Positions 50,577-61,143 of a stretch of 64,000 nucleotides of DNA are shown here, piece by piece. Origin of the DNA: Citreimonas salinaria (lineage in GTDB: Bacteria > Pseudomonadota > Alphaproteobacteria > Rhodobacterales > Rhodobacteraceae). Numbering within the stretch: position 1 is the first letter of the stretch; each line of letters opens with the position of its first letter. The position numbers were made by a program, and so were the translations under genes. The stretch is taken from NCBI RefSeq assembly GCF_900107235.1, contig NZ_FNPF01000001.1, positions 124,001 through 188,000 on the forward strand, written 5' to 3'. Under the pieces are notes generated by a model, which searched no databases, was not told where the DNA came from, and was given only the letters and a program-made list of their open reading frames with translations.

Positions 50577-51449
50577 TTAACGCGTGTCCTGCACGTCCAG
50601 CAGGTCCAGGAACAGCGCCGCGTGGTCAAGGCCCGCCGCCTCGTCGCGGGCCTGGATCAGGCGGGCGTAGCGATCACTGATCGCCTGCGCCATCGGCAGC
50701 GTCAGGCCCAGCGCTTCAGCTTCGGACAACGCGTTCTCCATGTCTTTCAGCTGAGTAACGCACAGCGCGCCCGGCTGGAACGCTCGGTCGGTCATCCGCG
50801 CGCCGTGCATCTGCAGGATCGTGCTGTCGGCGAAGCCGCCCTTCAGCGCGTCGCGCACCGCCGCCGGATCGGCGCCGCCGCGTTCCAGCAGCAGCGTCGC
50901 CTCGGCCACAGCGCCGATTGTGATGCCGACGATCGCCTGGTTGGCGAGCTTCGCGAGCATACCCGCCCCGCTGGGTCCGACATGCACCGGGCGCCCGAGC
51001 GCCAGAAGCACCGGTCGGGCAGCGGCAAATGTCTCGGCCTCGCCGCCCGCCATGATCGCCAGCGCGCCCGCCTCGGCCCCCGCGGTCCCGCCCGAAACCG
51101 GCGCGTCCAGGTGCGCGACGCCCAGCGCCGCAAGGTCGCGCGCCTGCTGCCGCGCCTCTTCGGGCCGGGCCGAGGCCATCTCGATCCAGGTCTGGCCGGG
51201 CTGCAGCGTGGTGCGCAGCGTCTCGTCGGCCAGCACGGCCCCGGTCGCGCGGCCGTCGGACAGCATCGAGATCACGAACCCGGCGCCGCGCACGGCCACT
51301 GCCGGGTCCGCGCACACCGTCGCGGACAGCTCCAACGCCTCGGCCTTGGTCCGGGTGCGGTTCCACACCCGCACGTCGTGGCCCGCGCGCTCAAGCGCCC
51401 GCGCCATCGGCGCCCCCATCAGCCCCGTGCCCAGTACCGTGACCTGCAT
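50577..51449 (-). CDS. NAD(P)-dependent beta-hydroxyacid dehydrogenase (3-hydroxyisobutyrate dehydrogenase family)
   Basis: A 290-residue Rossmann enzyme. The N-terminal fold starts VTVLGTGLMGAPMARAL; substrate motif HLDAPVSGGTAGAEAGALAIM and the catalytic lysine in LAKLANQAIVG are present. Family members act on 3-hydroxyisobutyrate, tartronate semialdehyde or gamma-hydroxybutyrate; I cannot choose among them. Convergent with icd and alone on its strand apart from the RND genes upstream. Confidence 0.9.
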   Translation of the reverse strand: MQVTVLGTGLMGAPMARALERAGHDVRVWNRTRTKAEALELSATVCADPAVAVRGAGFVISMLSDGRATGAVLADETLRTTLQPGQTWIEMASARPEEARQQARDLAALGVAHLDAPVSGGTAGAEAGALAIMAGGEAETFAAARPVLLALGRPVHVGPSGAGMLAKLANQAIVGITIGAVAEATLLLERGGADPAAVRDALKGGFADSTILQMHGARMTDRAFQPGALCVTQLKDMENALSEAEALGLTLPMAQAISDRYARLIQARDEAAGLDHAALFLDLLDVQDTR

Positions 51450-51512
51450 GCCATCCCCCAGCGCGTCCCCGTCCGCGGAGCTATAGCCAGATCCGCAGCC
51501 GCGGCCTAGGCC

Positions 51513-54500
51513 TCAGGCCGGCGCGTCGCCTTCGGCGGGCGCACGCGACGCCAGCGCGCTGTCCAGTTCACGCACCAGCCGGCGCTCTTCCTCGGCGCGG
51601 GGCTTGGACAGGCCCGCCAGCAGCAGGTAGGCAACCGGCGTCAGGTACAGCGTCGACAGCGTCGCCAGCCCCAACCCGCCGACGATCACCCAGCCAAGCG
51701 CCTCGCGCGCTTCGGCGCCAGCGCCCGCCGACAAGATCAGCGGCACCCCACCCAGCACGGTCGACACCATCGTCATCATCACCGGCCGCAGGCGCACCGT
51801 CGAGGCCTCAAGGATCGCCTCGCGCACGGATGCCCCCTGGTCGCGCAACTGGTTGGCGAACTCGACGATCAGGATGCCGTTCTTGGCCATGATCCCGATC
51901 AGCATGACCAGCCCGATCTGGCTGTAGACGTTCAGGCTCAGCCCCGTCAGGACCAGCGCGAAGATCGCGCAGGCCAGACCCAGCGGCACCGTCGCCATCA
52001 CGATCAGCGCCGAGACGACGCTTTCGAACTGCGCCGCCAGCACCAGCAGCACCACAGCGATGGCGAATCCGAAGGTCACGATCAGGCCCGCGCCGGTCTG
52101 CTCCAGCGTTGCCGCCTCGGCCAGCGGCACGATGCGGTTGTCGTCGGCCAGCACCTCGTCACCCAGCCGGCGCACCTCGGCCAGCGCGTCGCCCAGCGCG
52201 AAGTCCGGCGTCAGCGACGCGGTGATCTCGACCGCGCGGTTCTGCCCCTCGCGGCCCAGTTCAGGCGCGACCGCGCGTTCGGTCAGCGACACGAAGCTGG
52301 ACATCGGCACCATGGTCCCGTCCTGCGCCTGCACGAAGACGTTGGCCAGGTCGCCCGGATCGTCTACGGGGTCCGAGGTCGACAGCATCTGGATGTCGTA
52401 GCTTTCGTCGTCGATGAAGACCGACCCGACCGTGCGCCCGTCCAGCACCGCGCGCAGCGCCTCGCCCAGGCCGGTGATCTCGATCCCGAGGTCCGAGGAG
52501 CGGGTGCGGTCGATCTCGACGAACAGCTGCGGCTGCGTCGTCTCGTAGTCCAACCGGACCGAGCCGAAGGCCGGATTCTCCTGCATTCGGGCGATCAGGT
52601 CGTCGGCCACGTCGGCCAGCTGCGTGTAGCTGCTGCCGGATATCGCGAAGCTGAGCCCGCGCCCGGCCCCGCGGATGCCCAGCGAGTTCGGCTGGATCGC
52701 GAAGGCGCGCACGCCCACGATCTGCGAGAGGCCGGCGTTGATGTCGCCGACGATCTCGTTCTGCGACCGCTCACGCTCGTCCCAAGGCGCCAGGCTGAAC
52801 ACCATGAAGCCGCGGCTGTTTGACCCGAAGCCGGTGATCGAGAACACGTTCGTCACCTCGCCGCTTTCGCGCAGCGGGTCTGCGATGGCCTCGATCTCGC
52901 GCATCTTCGCTGTGGTGTAGTCCAGCGACACGCCCTGCGGCGCGTTGACGATCAGCAGCGCGACGGCGCGGTCCTCGCGCGGGGTCAGTTCTTGCCGGAT
53001 GCCGCCGAACATCATCGCCGCGGTCAGCGCAAACAGCGCAGCGGCGACGACCACGACTATCGGCAGCGCCAGCGCAGCGCGCAGCGTCGCGGCGTAGAGC
53101 GCAGCCAAGCGGTTGCCCAGCCAGACCAAAGGGCCGCGCGGGTCGGGGTTCGGCTCCGCCGTCAGCAGGCGGCTGGCCAGCACCGGGCACAGCGTCAGCG
53201 CCACCACCGACGACAGGCCCACCGCCATCGCCAGTGTAAAGCCGAATTCGCGGAACAACCCGCCCGCCTGCCCCGGCAGGAAGGACAGCGGCACGAAGAC
53301 CGCCGCCAGCGTCGCCGTGGTGGTGACGACCGCGAAGAACACTTGCCGCGTGCCCAGAACGGCGGCGGCGCGCGGTCCCATCCCGTCGGTGCGGCGGCGC
53401 ACGATGTTCTCCAGCACCACGATGGCGTCGTCCACGACCATGCCGGTCGCCAGCACCAGCGCCAGCAGCGTCAGGATGTTGACCGAGAACCCCACCAGAT
53501 AGATCGCCGCCAGCGTGCCGATCAGCGCCACCGGCATGGTCAGCGCCGGCACCAGCGTCGCCCGCGCGTCGCGCAGGAAGACGAAGATCACGACCACGAC
53601 GATCCCCACCGCCATTGCCAGCGTCTTGAGCACCTCCTCGATCGCCCCGTTGATGAAGATCGCGTCGTCGGAGGTGACGAAGATCGACACGTCGTCGGGC
53701 AGCGTGGCCTGCAGGCTTTCCACCACCGCGCCCACATCGCGCGAGATTTCGAGCGTGTTCGACGTGGCCTGCCGGATCACGCCCAGCCCGATGCCAGTCT
53801 GGCCGTTTGCGCGCAGGATCGTCTCATCCGGGGCGGGGCCCAGCGTGACCGTGGCCACGTCGCCCACCTGCACGTCCGGCGCGACGGTCAGGCGTTCGAA
53901 CGCATCCGGGTTCGCCACCGTGGCGGTCGTGCGCACGTTGATCGACTGCCGCCCGCCCGACAGGTCGCCCGCGGGCGCATCGTAGGCCACGTCCGACAGA
54001 GCGCGGCGCAGGTCGGCCAGCGTCAACCCCCGTGCGGCCAGCGCGGCCATGTCGATGTCGACGCGGAAGATCGGCTCGCGGTCGCCATAGACCTGCAGGT
54101 CGGCCACGCCCTCGACAGAGATCAGCCTGTCCTCGACCCGGTCACGCACCAGCCGCGTCAGCTCCTGCGGCGAGCGCCCCGGAGAGGTCACGGCGATCCG
54201 CACCACCGGCTGCGCGTCGTCGTCGGCCTTGACGACGCTGGGCGCCTCGGCGCCCTCGGGCAATTGACCCGCGACCCGCGCCACCGCGTCGCGCGTGTCG
54301 GTGGCGGCGACGTCGATGTCCACGTTCTCCTGAAACTCCAGCGTCACCCGGCTGGACCCGAACCGCGACGAGGACGAGATCGCGCGGATGCCCGACACCC
54401 GGCCCACCGCGCCCTCGATCCGGCCGGTGATCTCTTGGTCGACGCTTTCGGGCGAGGCGCCGGGGAAATCCGTGCGCACCGTCACCACGGGGCTGTCGAC

Positions 54501-54647
54501 GCTGGGCAGTTCGCGGATTTCGACGCCAAACAGCGCCGCGATGCCCGACAGGATCAGCAGCGCGCTGATCACCAGCGCCAGGATCGGCCGGCGGACGAAC
54601 AGCGCGGTGCTCGATCCGCCGATGGCCTTGCTGTCATCGGTGCTCAT
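51513..54647 (-). CDS. RND-family multidrug efflux permease
   Basis: A 1044-residue inner-membrane proton antiporter with twelve helices and two large periplasmic loops. The TM4 proton-relay acids are in LATGMVVDDAIVVLENIVRRR, and the ends of both halves show the AcrB/MexB-type repeats (RRPILALVISALLIL at the start, VLTGLSLNVYSQIGLVMLIG later). It follows its adaptor gene by nine bases; the outer-membrane channel is not encoded here. Confidence 0.95.
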   Translation of the reverse strand: MSTDDSKAIGGSSTALFVRRPILALVISALLILSGIAALFGVEIRELPSVDSPVVTVRTDFPGASPESVDQEITGRIEGAVGRVSGIRAISSSSRFGSSRVTLEFQENVDIDVAATDTRDAVARVAGQLPEGAEAPSVVKADDDAQPVVRIAVTSPGRSPQELTRLVRDRVEDRLISVEGVADLQVYGDREPIFRVDIDMAALAARGLTLADLRRALSDVAYDAPAGDLSGGRQSINVRTTATVANPDAFERLTVAPDVQVGDVATVTLGPAPDETILRANGQTGIGLGVIRQATSNTLEISRDVGAVVESLQATLPDDVSIFVTSDDAIFINGAIEEVLKTLAMAVGIVVVVIFVFLRDARATLVPALTMPVALIGTLAAIYLVGFSVNILTLLALVLATGMVVDDAIVVLENIVRRRTDGMGPRAAAVLGTRQVFFAVVTTTATLAAVFVPLSFLPGQAGGLFREFGFTLAMAVGLSSVVALTLCPVLASRLLTAEPNPDPRGPLVWLGNRLAALYAATLRAALALPIVVVVAAALFALTAAMMFGGIRQELTPREDRAVALLIVNAPQGVSLDYTTAKMREIEAIADPLRESGEVTNVFSITGFGSNSRGFMVFSLAPWDERERSQNEIVGDINAGLSQIVGVRAFAIQPNSLGIRGAGRGLSFAISGSSYTQLADVADDLIARMQENPAFGSVRLDYETTQPQLFVEIDRTRSSDLGIEITGLGEALRAVLDGRTVGSVFIDDESYDIQMLSTSDPVDDPGDLANVFVQAQDGTMVPMSSFVSLTERAVAPELGREGQNRAVEITASLTPDFALGDALAEVRRLGDEVLADDNRIVPLAEAATLEQTGAGLIVTFGFAIAVVLLVLAAQFESVVSALIVMATVPLGLACAIFALVLTGLSLNVYSQIGLVMLIGIMAKNGILIVEFANQLRDQGASVREAILEASTVRLRPVMMTMVSTVLGGVPLILSAGAGAEAREALGWVIVGGLGLATLSTLYLTPVAYLLLAGLSKPRAEEERRLVRELDSALASRAPAEGDAPA

Positions 54648-54656
54648 GCACGTTCC

Positions 54657-55823
54657 TCACAGCCGCGCCGGCCCGTCCAGAGCGGCCTGCCCGGTCGCGG
54701 CGCTGCCCTCGACCACCTCGACATCGGCGCCGGGACGCAGGCTTTGCACACCCTCGATCACCACCGGGTCGCCCGGTTCCAACGCAGCCTCGACCACCAC
54801 GCTGTCGGCGTTGCGCTGGCGGATCGTCACGTCAACCCGCTGCGCCTTGCCATCGCGCACCACCCATACGTACGAGCCTTGGCTCGACCATTGGACGGCC
54901 AGCGGATCGATCGCCGGCAGCGCCTGTCCGGAAAAGCGAAGCTGCACCTTGAAGGCCATGCCGGCGCGCAGCCGGTCGTTCTCGTTGGCGACGCGGCCCT
55001 GCACCCGCAGAGTGCGGCTCGAGCGGTCGACGACATTGTCGATGGCAGCGATCCGACCATCGAGAACAAGGTCCGGGATTCCCAACGGCCGCGCGGTCAG
55101 CGGCGTGCCGACGTCGATCCGGCTGACCGCGCTTTCGGGCACGCGGAAATCGATCAGGATGGCCGAGCGGTCGGTGATCGTGCCGATCTCGGCCTGCGCC
55201 GGCACCCGGTCGCCCTGTTCCAGATCCAGCACGCCGTTCCAGCCCGCGATGGGCGCGCGCAGCGTGCGGCGGCCAAGGTCATACTCCGCCTGCTGCACTT
55301 CCAGTTCGGCAGTGCGCAACGCCAGACGTGCCTCGCGCTGGCGCACACCACTGACGGTGCCGGCGTCGGCCAGCTGCTCCAGCCGTTCGGCGTCGTCTCT
55401 GGCCTCGTCCAGCATCAGCCGCGCACGTTCCAGCGCGATGCGCTCGGCTTCGGAATCGAGCCGCAGGATCAATGCGCCTTCTTCGACGTAGGTGCCGCCG
55501 GCAACCGGAAGCTCGACGATCTGGCCGCTGACCTCGGTGCGCAGCGTGACGGCGCGCAGCGCTTGGCCGTCGCCGATAGCCTCGATCCGGTCGTCGACCG
55601 CGCCCTCGGTCACCTCTGCCACGACGACCCGCGCGGCACCGCCGCCGCCCCAGCCGCCGCGACCGCCTTCGCCGCCTTGTGGTTGGGCCGCCTCGACCCC
55701 CAGCAGATCCGCCAGGCCCGCGCGTTCAAGCCACGGACCCGAAGAAGGTACAAAGGTGATCCACAGGAACAGGGCGGCGGCGATGACGACCGCCGAGAGA
55801 ATGATCTGCTTCAGAATGGCCAT
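54657..55823 (-). CDS. RND efflux periplasmic adaptor
   Basis: A 388-residue membrane fusion protein: an N-terminal membrane anchor (about 5-24), a Gly-rich linker (EGGRGGWGGGGAAR), the lipoyl half motif VSGQIVELPVAGGTYVEEGALILRLD, a short helical hairpin (about 130-175) and beta-barrel domains. The ATG at 55823 has an AAGGA site; an upstream start at 55865 is unlikely. Co-transcribed with the permease downstream. Confidence 0.94.
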   Translation of the reverse strand: MAILKQIILSAVVIAAALFLWITFVPSSGPWLERAGLADLLGVEAAQPQGGEGGRGGWGGGGAARVVVAEVTEGAVDDRIEAIGDGQALRAVTLRTEVSGQIVELPVAGGTYVEEGALILRLDSEAERIALERARLMLDEARDDAERLEQLADAGTVSGVRQREARLALRTAELEVQQAEYDLGRRTLRAPIAGWNGVLDLEQGDRVPAQAEIGTITDRSAILIDFRVPESAVSRIDVGTPLTARPLGIPDLVLDGRIAAIDNVVDRSSRTLRVQGRVANENDRLRAGMAFKVQLRFSGQALPAIDPLAVQWSSQGSYVWVVRDGKAQRVDVTIRQRNADSVVVEAALEPGDPVVIEGVQSLRPGADVEVVEGSAATGQAALDGPARL

Positions 55824-55946
55824 TGCGAATCCTTGCTTGACGCAAAGGTAACGCGCCTCGGCCATGTGTCACCCGTTATCACCGCGCCGTCATCCGTCGC
55901 GAGCGCTTTTTCACGCCCGAGACGCAAAGCGCCCGACCGCCAGCCG

Positions 55947-57155
<1,209 letters not shown>

Positions 57156-57217
57156 TCAGATACAGGCTTGGCCCCCGTGCGGGAAGGGATAACCTGCGCG
57201 TCCGACCCGGCGCACAC

Positions 57218-58237
57218 CTAGAGCGAGAAGTCGATCGTCCACTCCGTCCCCCCCTCGACGACGCAGGTGCGCTCGGCCCCGAGCTGGTCGGCCAGCGCGG
57301 TGACGATGCGCGGGCGGCGCTGTACGCCGTGCGCGTCGGGCAGCATGCCGATGCCATCGTCCGAGACCTGCAACCGGCAGCCCCCCGGGCGCCGGCGCAG
57401 CGTCACGTCGATCCGTCCCGCCGCCCGGCCCTCGAAGGCGTGCTTGATCGCGTTGGTGATCAGTTCGTTGACCAGCAGCGCGACCGGCAGCGCCTTGTTG
57501 ATGTTGGCGCTGACCGGGCAGACCTGCGCCCGAAGCGTGACATGCGCCGGGCAGATCGATTCGCGGACCCGGTCCACTAACAGCGTCAGCACCGTCTTAA
57601 GGTCGATCTCGTCCGCGTGGCCCGCCTCGTCCAGAATTTCGTGCACGACCGAGATCGACATGATCCGTCCCGACGCCTCGAGCAGCGCGGCCGAGATCGC
57701 GCCGTCCTGCGCCGAGCGGGCCTCGGTCCGCAACAGGGCCGACATGATCGACAGGTTGTTCTTCACCCGGTGGACAAGCTCGCGCTTGAGGATCTCGGAA
57801 GCCTCGACCGACGCCTTCAGCTTGGCCTCGGTGCGCCGGTGCAGGGCCAGCTGCTCGTTGAGCTTGCGGATCTGCTGCGAATGCGTCCGGAAGTCCGCCG
57901 TCGCGTTGGCCGCCGCCGTCATCAGCACCGCCGGCCGGGCACCGTCGCCCGCGGGCAGCCCGCGCGCGCGCAGGTGCAGGGTGTCCTCCCCCCGCTGCAG
58001 CCGCAATGGCAGCCAGTTCGACGACGCCGCGGCCATCGCCAGCATCTCGCCCAAATCGGTGCCACGCAGCGTCGCCCACTCGTCCAGCAACGGTGGATGG
58101 CACGGGTCCAGTTCGCCAAGCCCGAGCGCCGACAGCGCGGCCTTGTTCGCATAGCGTATCTCGCCCCCGAGGCTCGTGACGAGCGTGGGCACCGGATGAT
58201 CGGCGAGAGCAAGCCCCGCTACGCGATCGCTCATCAT
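57218..58237 (-). CDS. HisKA_2-type soluble sensor histidine kinase with PAS-like N-terminus
   Basis: A 339-residue cytoplasmic kinase without membrane helices. The N-terminal 120 residues look like a PAS fold (VPTLVTSLGGEIRYANKAALSALG). The phospho-acceptor is His156 in RELVHRVKNNLSIMSALLRTEA, the HisKA_2 form, and the ATPase domain shows LLVNELITNAIKHAFEG and VSDDGIGM. Two ATG codons (58237, 58234) overlap the stop of the upstream partner gene. Kinases of this class work in light or general stress responses in alphaproteobacteria; no response regulator is next to it. Confidence 0.88.
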   Translation of the reverse strand: MMSDRVAGLALADHPVPTLVTSLGGEIRYANKAALSALGLGELDPCHPPLLDEWATLRGTDLGEMLAMAAASSNWLPLRLQRGEDTLHLRARGLPAGDGARPAVLMTAAANATADFRTHSQQIRKLNEQLALHRRTEAKLKASVEASEILKRELVHRVKNNLSIMSALLRTEARSAQDGAISAALLEASGRIMSISVVHEILDEAGHADEIDLKTVLTLLVDRVRESICPAHVTLRAQVCPVSANINKALPVALLVNELITNAIKHAFEGRAAGRIDVTLRRRPGGCRLQVSDDGIGMLPDAHGVQRRPRIVTALADQLGAERTCVVEGGTEWTIDFSL

Positions 58238-58782
58238 TCCCGGTCGCCACCCGCTTCCGGCGGCCGGTCGGGAAGGCGATAGTATTCGCGCGTGTCGGCG
58301 CCTTCGCGACCGGGCTCCAGCCAGACCACCACGCGGCATCCCGCGTCCCCGCGCGCGATGGTTTCCGAAAGCTCGACCCGGGCATAACCCAGATTGTCCG
58401 CCGCGATCCGTCCGAACACGTTCGATGTCATCATGCACAGCGACGGCCGCCCCTCGACCATCGCTCCGAACGGACAGCGGCTGTTGCCGAAGACGAGCTT
58501 CGTCTCGTCCGCCGAGATCAGGTGGAAATCGCCGTTGATCCGCCGCTTGAGGTCGACGCAAACCTGCGCCACCTGCTCGGCATCCAGCGCCCGTGTGCCC
58601 AGCGCCTCGCGGTAGGATCGGTCGATCCAGCGGCCCATCAGGCTGCCGACGGTGCTGACATAGCCTTCGGCGGCATCCAGACCGACCACGCCCTCGAGCG
58701 TGCCGGACAGATCGCGCAGCAAGCGCCGCATGAACTGGTCGCTGTCCAGATCCAGGTTCAGGTCTCGAAGGTCTTCCGACAC
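58234..58782 (-). CDS. MetOD1-like (methanogen output domain 1) sensory protein
   Basis: A 182-residue soluble protein with LSGTLEGVVGLDAAEGYVSTVGSLMG early and the cysteine-containing core VFGNSRCPFGAMVEGRPSLCMMTSNVFGRIAADN. This resembles the MetOD1 domain found beside histidine kinases; the two cysteines could bind a metal or cluster (inference). A GTG at 58782 with GGGGGA five bases upstream is the best start; the frame is open further but unlike the family. The stop overlaps the kinase start, so the two proteins are made together. Confidence 0.7.
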   Translation of the reverse strand: MSEDLRDLNLDLDSDQFMRRLLRDLSGTLEGVVGLDAAEGYVSTVGSLMGRWIDRSYREALGTRALDAEQVAQVCVDLKRRINGDFHLISADETKLVFGNSRCPFGAMVEGRPSLCMMTSNVFGRIAADNLGYARVELSETIARGDAGCRVVVWLEPGREGADTREYYRLPDRPPEAGGDRE

Positions 58783-58983
58783 GTTGGTCCCCCAGTGGCC
58801 GCCCCGCGCCGTCGCATTCGCGGACGGCCAAGTCCAGATGGCCAGTCGACTTTTTGTGGCTGCGTACAGTGTTACAGTACGATCGGCCATCGCGCGATAC
58901 GATTCGCTGAGCGAACGCAGGCGGTCTTCCGCCGGCATTCAGCGAAACCGCCCGCGCCCGGCCCCGTTCTCGACCGAAAGTCG

Positions 58984-59320
58984 AGGGCGCATTTGCCGAA
59001 ACGCTGGATGCTGGCCTGCTGCGCGCGTCCGTCGAGAAGCTGGGCCATGCCGACGACGACTGCTGGGCAATGGACAACCACGACTCTACGCGCGCGCCCA
59101 CTCGCTGCGGCTGGGAGGACAACCCAGATCCCGCCGTGCTGGCGCTGGCTGCCCTCACTTGCCTGCGCGGCGCGTCCCTTCAACCTCGGCCACGACGGCC
59201 CCACGTCGATCTTGGCCACGCGGTCAGCGGTGAGGCTCTCGACGGGCACGGCTTCGGCTGCAACGCCGACGAGACAGGGTTTCACCTGCCCGCCTGGGGC
59301 GCGTGGCTCGGCCGCCCGCC
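58984..59320 (+). pseudogene. Remnant of a GH13 alpha-glucosidase (AglA-like) C-terminus
   Basis: A degraded fragment on the plus strand. One frame reads VEGAFAETLDAGLLRASVEKLG ... DDCWAMDNHDSTRAPTRCG ... DPAVLALAALTCLRG, the third-acid region (normally SNHD) of alpha-glucosidases; the reading then shifts to FNLGHDGPTSI and back to DGHGFGCN...HLPAWGAWLGRP, like the C-terminal beta-sandwich. The first two-thirds of such a gene are absent and frames change, so it is not functional. Identification is by motif memory only. Confidence 0.6.
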
Positions 59321-59537
59321 CGGCGGCGCGGGCAATACCGGGGCCGGCACCGCACCCGCAGCGGAACGGGTGATCTCGCCGAAGGCCGAACCGCGCATCA
59401 CGCGAAGGCAACAACGGGCGGACAGCGGGCACGGCCGAACGCGACCAGCGGCAAGACTACCGTGACGCCGGAAGAGGAAGAAGCCGAGGCCACGCCGGTC
59501 TTCGAAGGGACACCGACCCGGCGCGGAACTTCGGCGG

Positions 59538-60236
59538 CTACCGAACTTGCACCGCCGACCGATCGTGGGGCCTTCGGGCGGTCCAGATCGTGTGCCGGGC
59601 GCCGCGCTTGCGGCCGGCGCGCACGGCATGCGCCTCGGCGACGAACCCGGCACGCGACAGACGCTTCGTGAAACCCGCGTCTCGGTGCGCCGACCACACC
59701 GCCAGAACGCCGCCCGGCCGCAGCGCCCGGCGCGCCGCGCGCAGCCCCGCCTCGCCGTAAAGGCCGTCGTTGTCGTCGCGCGTCAGCCCGTCGGGACCGT
59801 TGTCCACGTCCAGAAGGATCGCGTCGAACCCACCCGAAGCGGCGCGGATCTCGTCGCCCACGTCGCCCTGCCGGATCTCGACGCGGCGGTCCGACAGGCA
59901 ATCGCCGAACACCGGCTGCATCGGGCCCGACGCCCAGGCGATCAACTCGGGCACGATCTCGGACACGATCAGCCGCGCATCCGCCGGCGCGACCGCCTGC
60001 GCCGCCCGCAGCGTGAACCCCATGCCCAGCCCGCCGATCAGCACCACGGGCGCCGCCCGCGCGCCGGCGCGTTCCAGCGCCAGCGTCGCCAGCGCCTCCT
60101 CCGAGCCGCTCAGCCGGCTGTTCATCAACTCGTTCCCGTCGCCGAGACGGATCGAGAATTCCTCGCCCCGGCGCAGCAGCCGCAGCATGCCGCCACCTGG
60201 CGCCACGGCGGAGGCCAACTCGATCCAAGGCAGCAT
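59538..60236 (-). CDS. Spermidine-synthase-like SAM-dependent protein
   Basis: A 232-residue Rossmann methyltransferase-fold protein related to spermidine synthases. VVLIGGLGMGFTLRAA is the SAM (or decarboxylated SAM) loop, IVSEIVPELIAWA the acidic loop, and DAILLDVDNGPDGL the catalytic-site region. It is shorter than true SpeE and the SpeE gatekeeper region is not obvious, so whether it makes polyamines is uncertain. Confidence 0.82.
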   Translation of the reverse strand: MLPWIELASAVAPGGGMLRLLRRGEEFSIRLGDGNELMNSRLSGSEEALATLALERAGARAAPVVLIGGLGMGFTLRAAQAVAPADARLIVSEIVPELIAWASGPMQPVFGDCLSDRRVEIRQGDVGDEIRAASGGFDAILLDVDNGPDGLTRDDNDGLYGEAGLRAARRALRPGGVLAVWSAHRDAGFTKRLSRAGFVAEAHAVRAGRKRGARHTIWTARRPHDRSAVQVR

Positions 60237-60302
60237 CAGCGTTCTCCCGTCTTCAGGCCCGCCTCGCGGGTATCCGATCGCGTCCGCCGGGTGAAGGCCC
60301 GC

Positions 60303-60752
60303 TCAGGGCTGGGTCGGCCCGCCCGGCCCGCCGCGCTGGAGGGCGTCGCGGATCTCGAGCAGAACGTCCAGCTGGGACGGCCCGGTATGCACTTCGGGCG
60401 CGACGTCGTCGGGCCGGTCGGCCACCGACTTGATGCGGTTCACCGCCTTGACCAGCAGGAAGACCACGATGGCAATGATGAAGAAATTCACGCAGGCCAT
60501 CAGGAAGTTGCCGATGGCGAAGACAGGAACGCCCGCCTCGGACGCCTCGGCGATCGAGGCGAACTCGCCCTCGCCCAGCACGTAGAACCAGCCCGAGAAG
60601 TCGATGCCGCCGGTGAACAGCGCTATGAACGGGTTGATCAGGTCGCCCACCAGCGAATTGACGATCGCGGTGAACGCCGCGCCGATGATGATCCCCACCG
60701 CCAGGTCCATGACGTTGCCCTTGGCGATGAAGTCCTTGAACTCGTTTATCAT
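60303..60752 (-). CDS. mscL: Large-conductance mechanosensitive channel
   Basis: A 149-residue channel that opens under membrane tension to release solutes during osmotic downshock. [27 protein letters not shown] is the N-terminal amphipathic helix and TM1; TM2 is [20 protein letters not shown]. The periplasmic loop is slightly long. The start at 60752 has a GAGAGG site ten bases upstream; longer in-frame starts are unlikely. Confidence 0.96.
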   Translation of the reverse strand: MINEFKDFIAKGNVMDLAVGIIIGAAFTAIVNSLVGDLINPFIALFTGGIDFSGWFYVLGEGEFASIAEASEAGVPVFAIGNFLMACVNFFIIAIVVFLLVKAVNRIKSVADRPDDVAPEVHTGPSQLDVLLEIRDALQRGGPGGPTQP

Positions 60753-61143
60753 CTGGCCGCACCTCTCTTGCCTGCGAAACCGGGCGTCCCGCCCTGGGCG
60801 GAGACTTGACCGAGACGCGGGCCTGATCAAGCGCGCAGGACGGTTCATGGTGCAGGGGATGTTCGCCTTGAGGTCCCTCCAAGGGTCAACCGAACGGGGA
60901 ACGGCGAAACCTGACCTCACCTTGACTCAACCGGAATTCGCGCTTAACTGGCCGCTCGCTTCGCTTCCGGTCCGCGTCGTGATCCAGCGGATGGCCTTCC
61001 AGACAGGCTGGGGACCCACCATTCTACGGACAGCCCGTCTCTCCGCAGCTTCTTCCGGCAGCGCCGCGCGATGTTCGGCGACGCGAAAAGGCCGTTCCGG
61101 ACCTCTACTCAGCCGCGACCGTTTCCGAAAGGCCTGAACGACG

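Noticed and set aside
59070-59465. Intact small gene of 131 codons in the 59 kb gap
   Set aside because: Only part of it resembles a protein family (GH13), similarity moves between frames, and there is no ribosome site, so I call it a pseudogene fragment.
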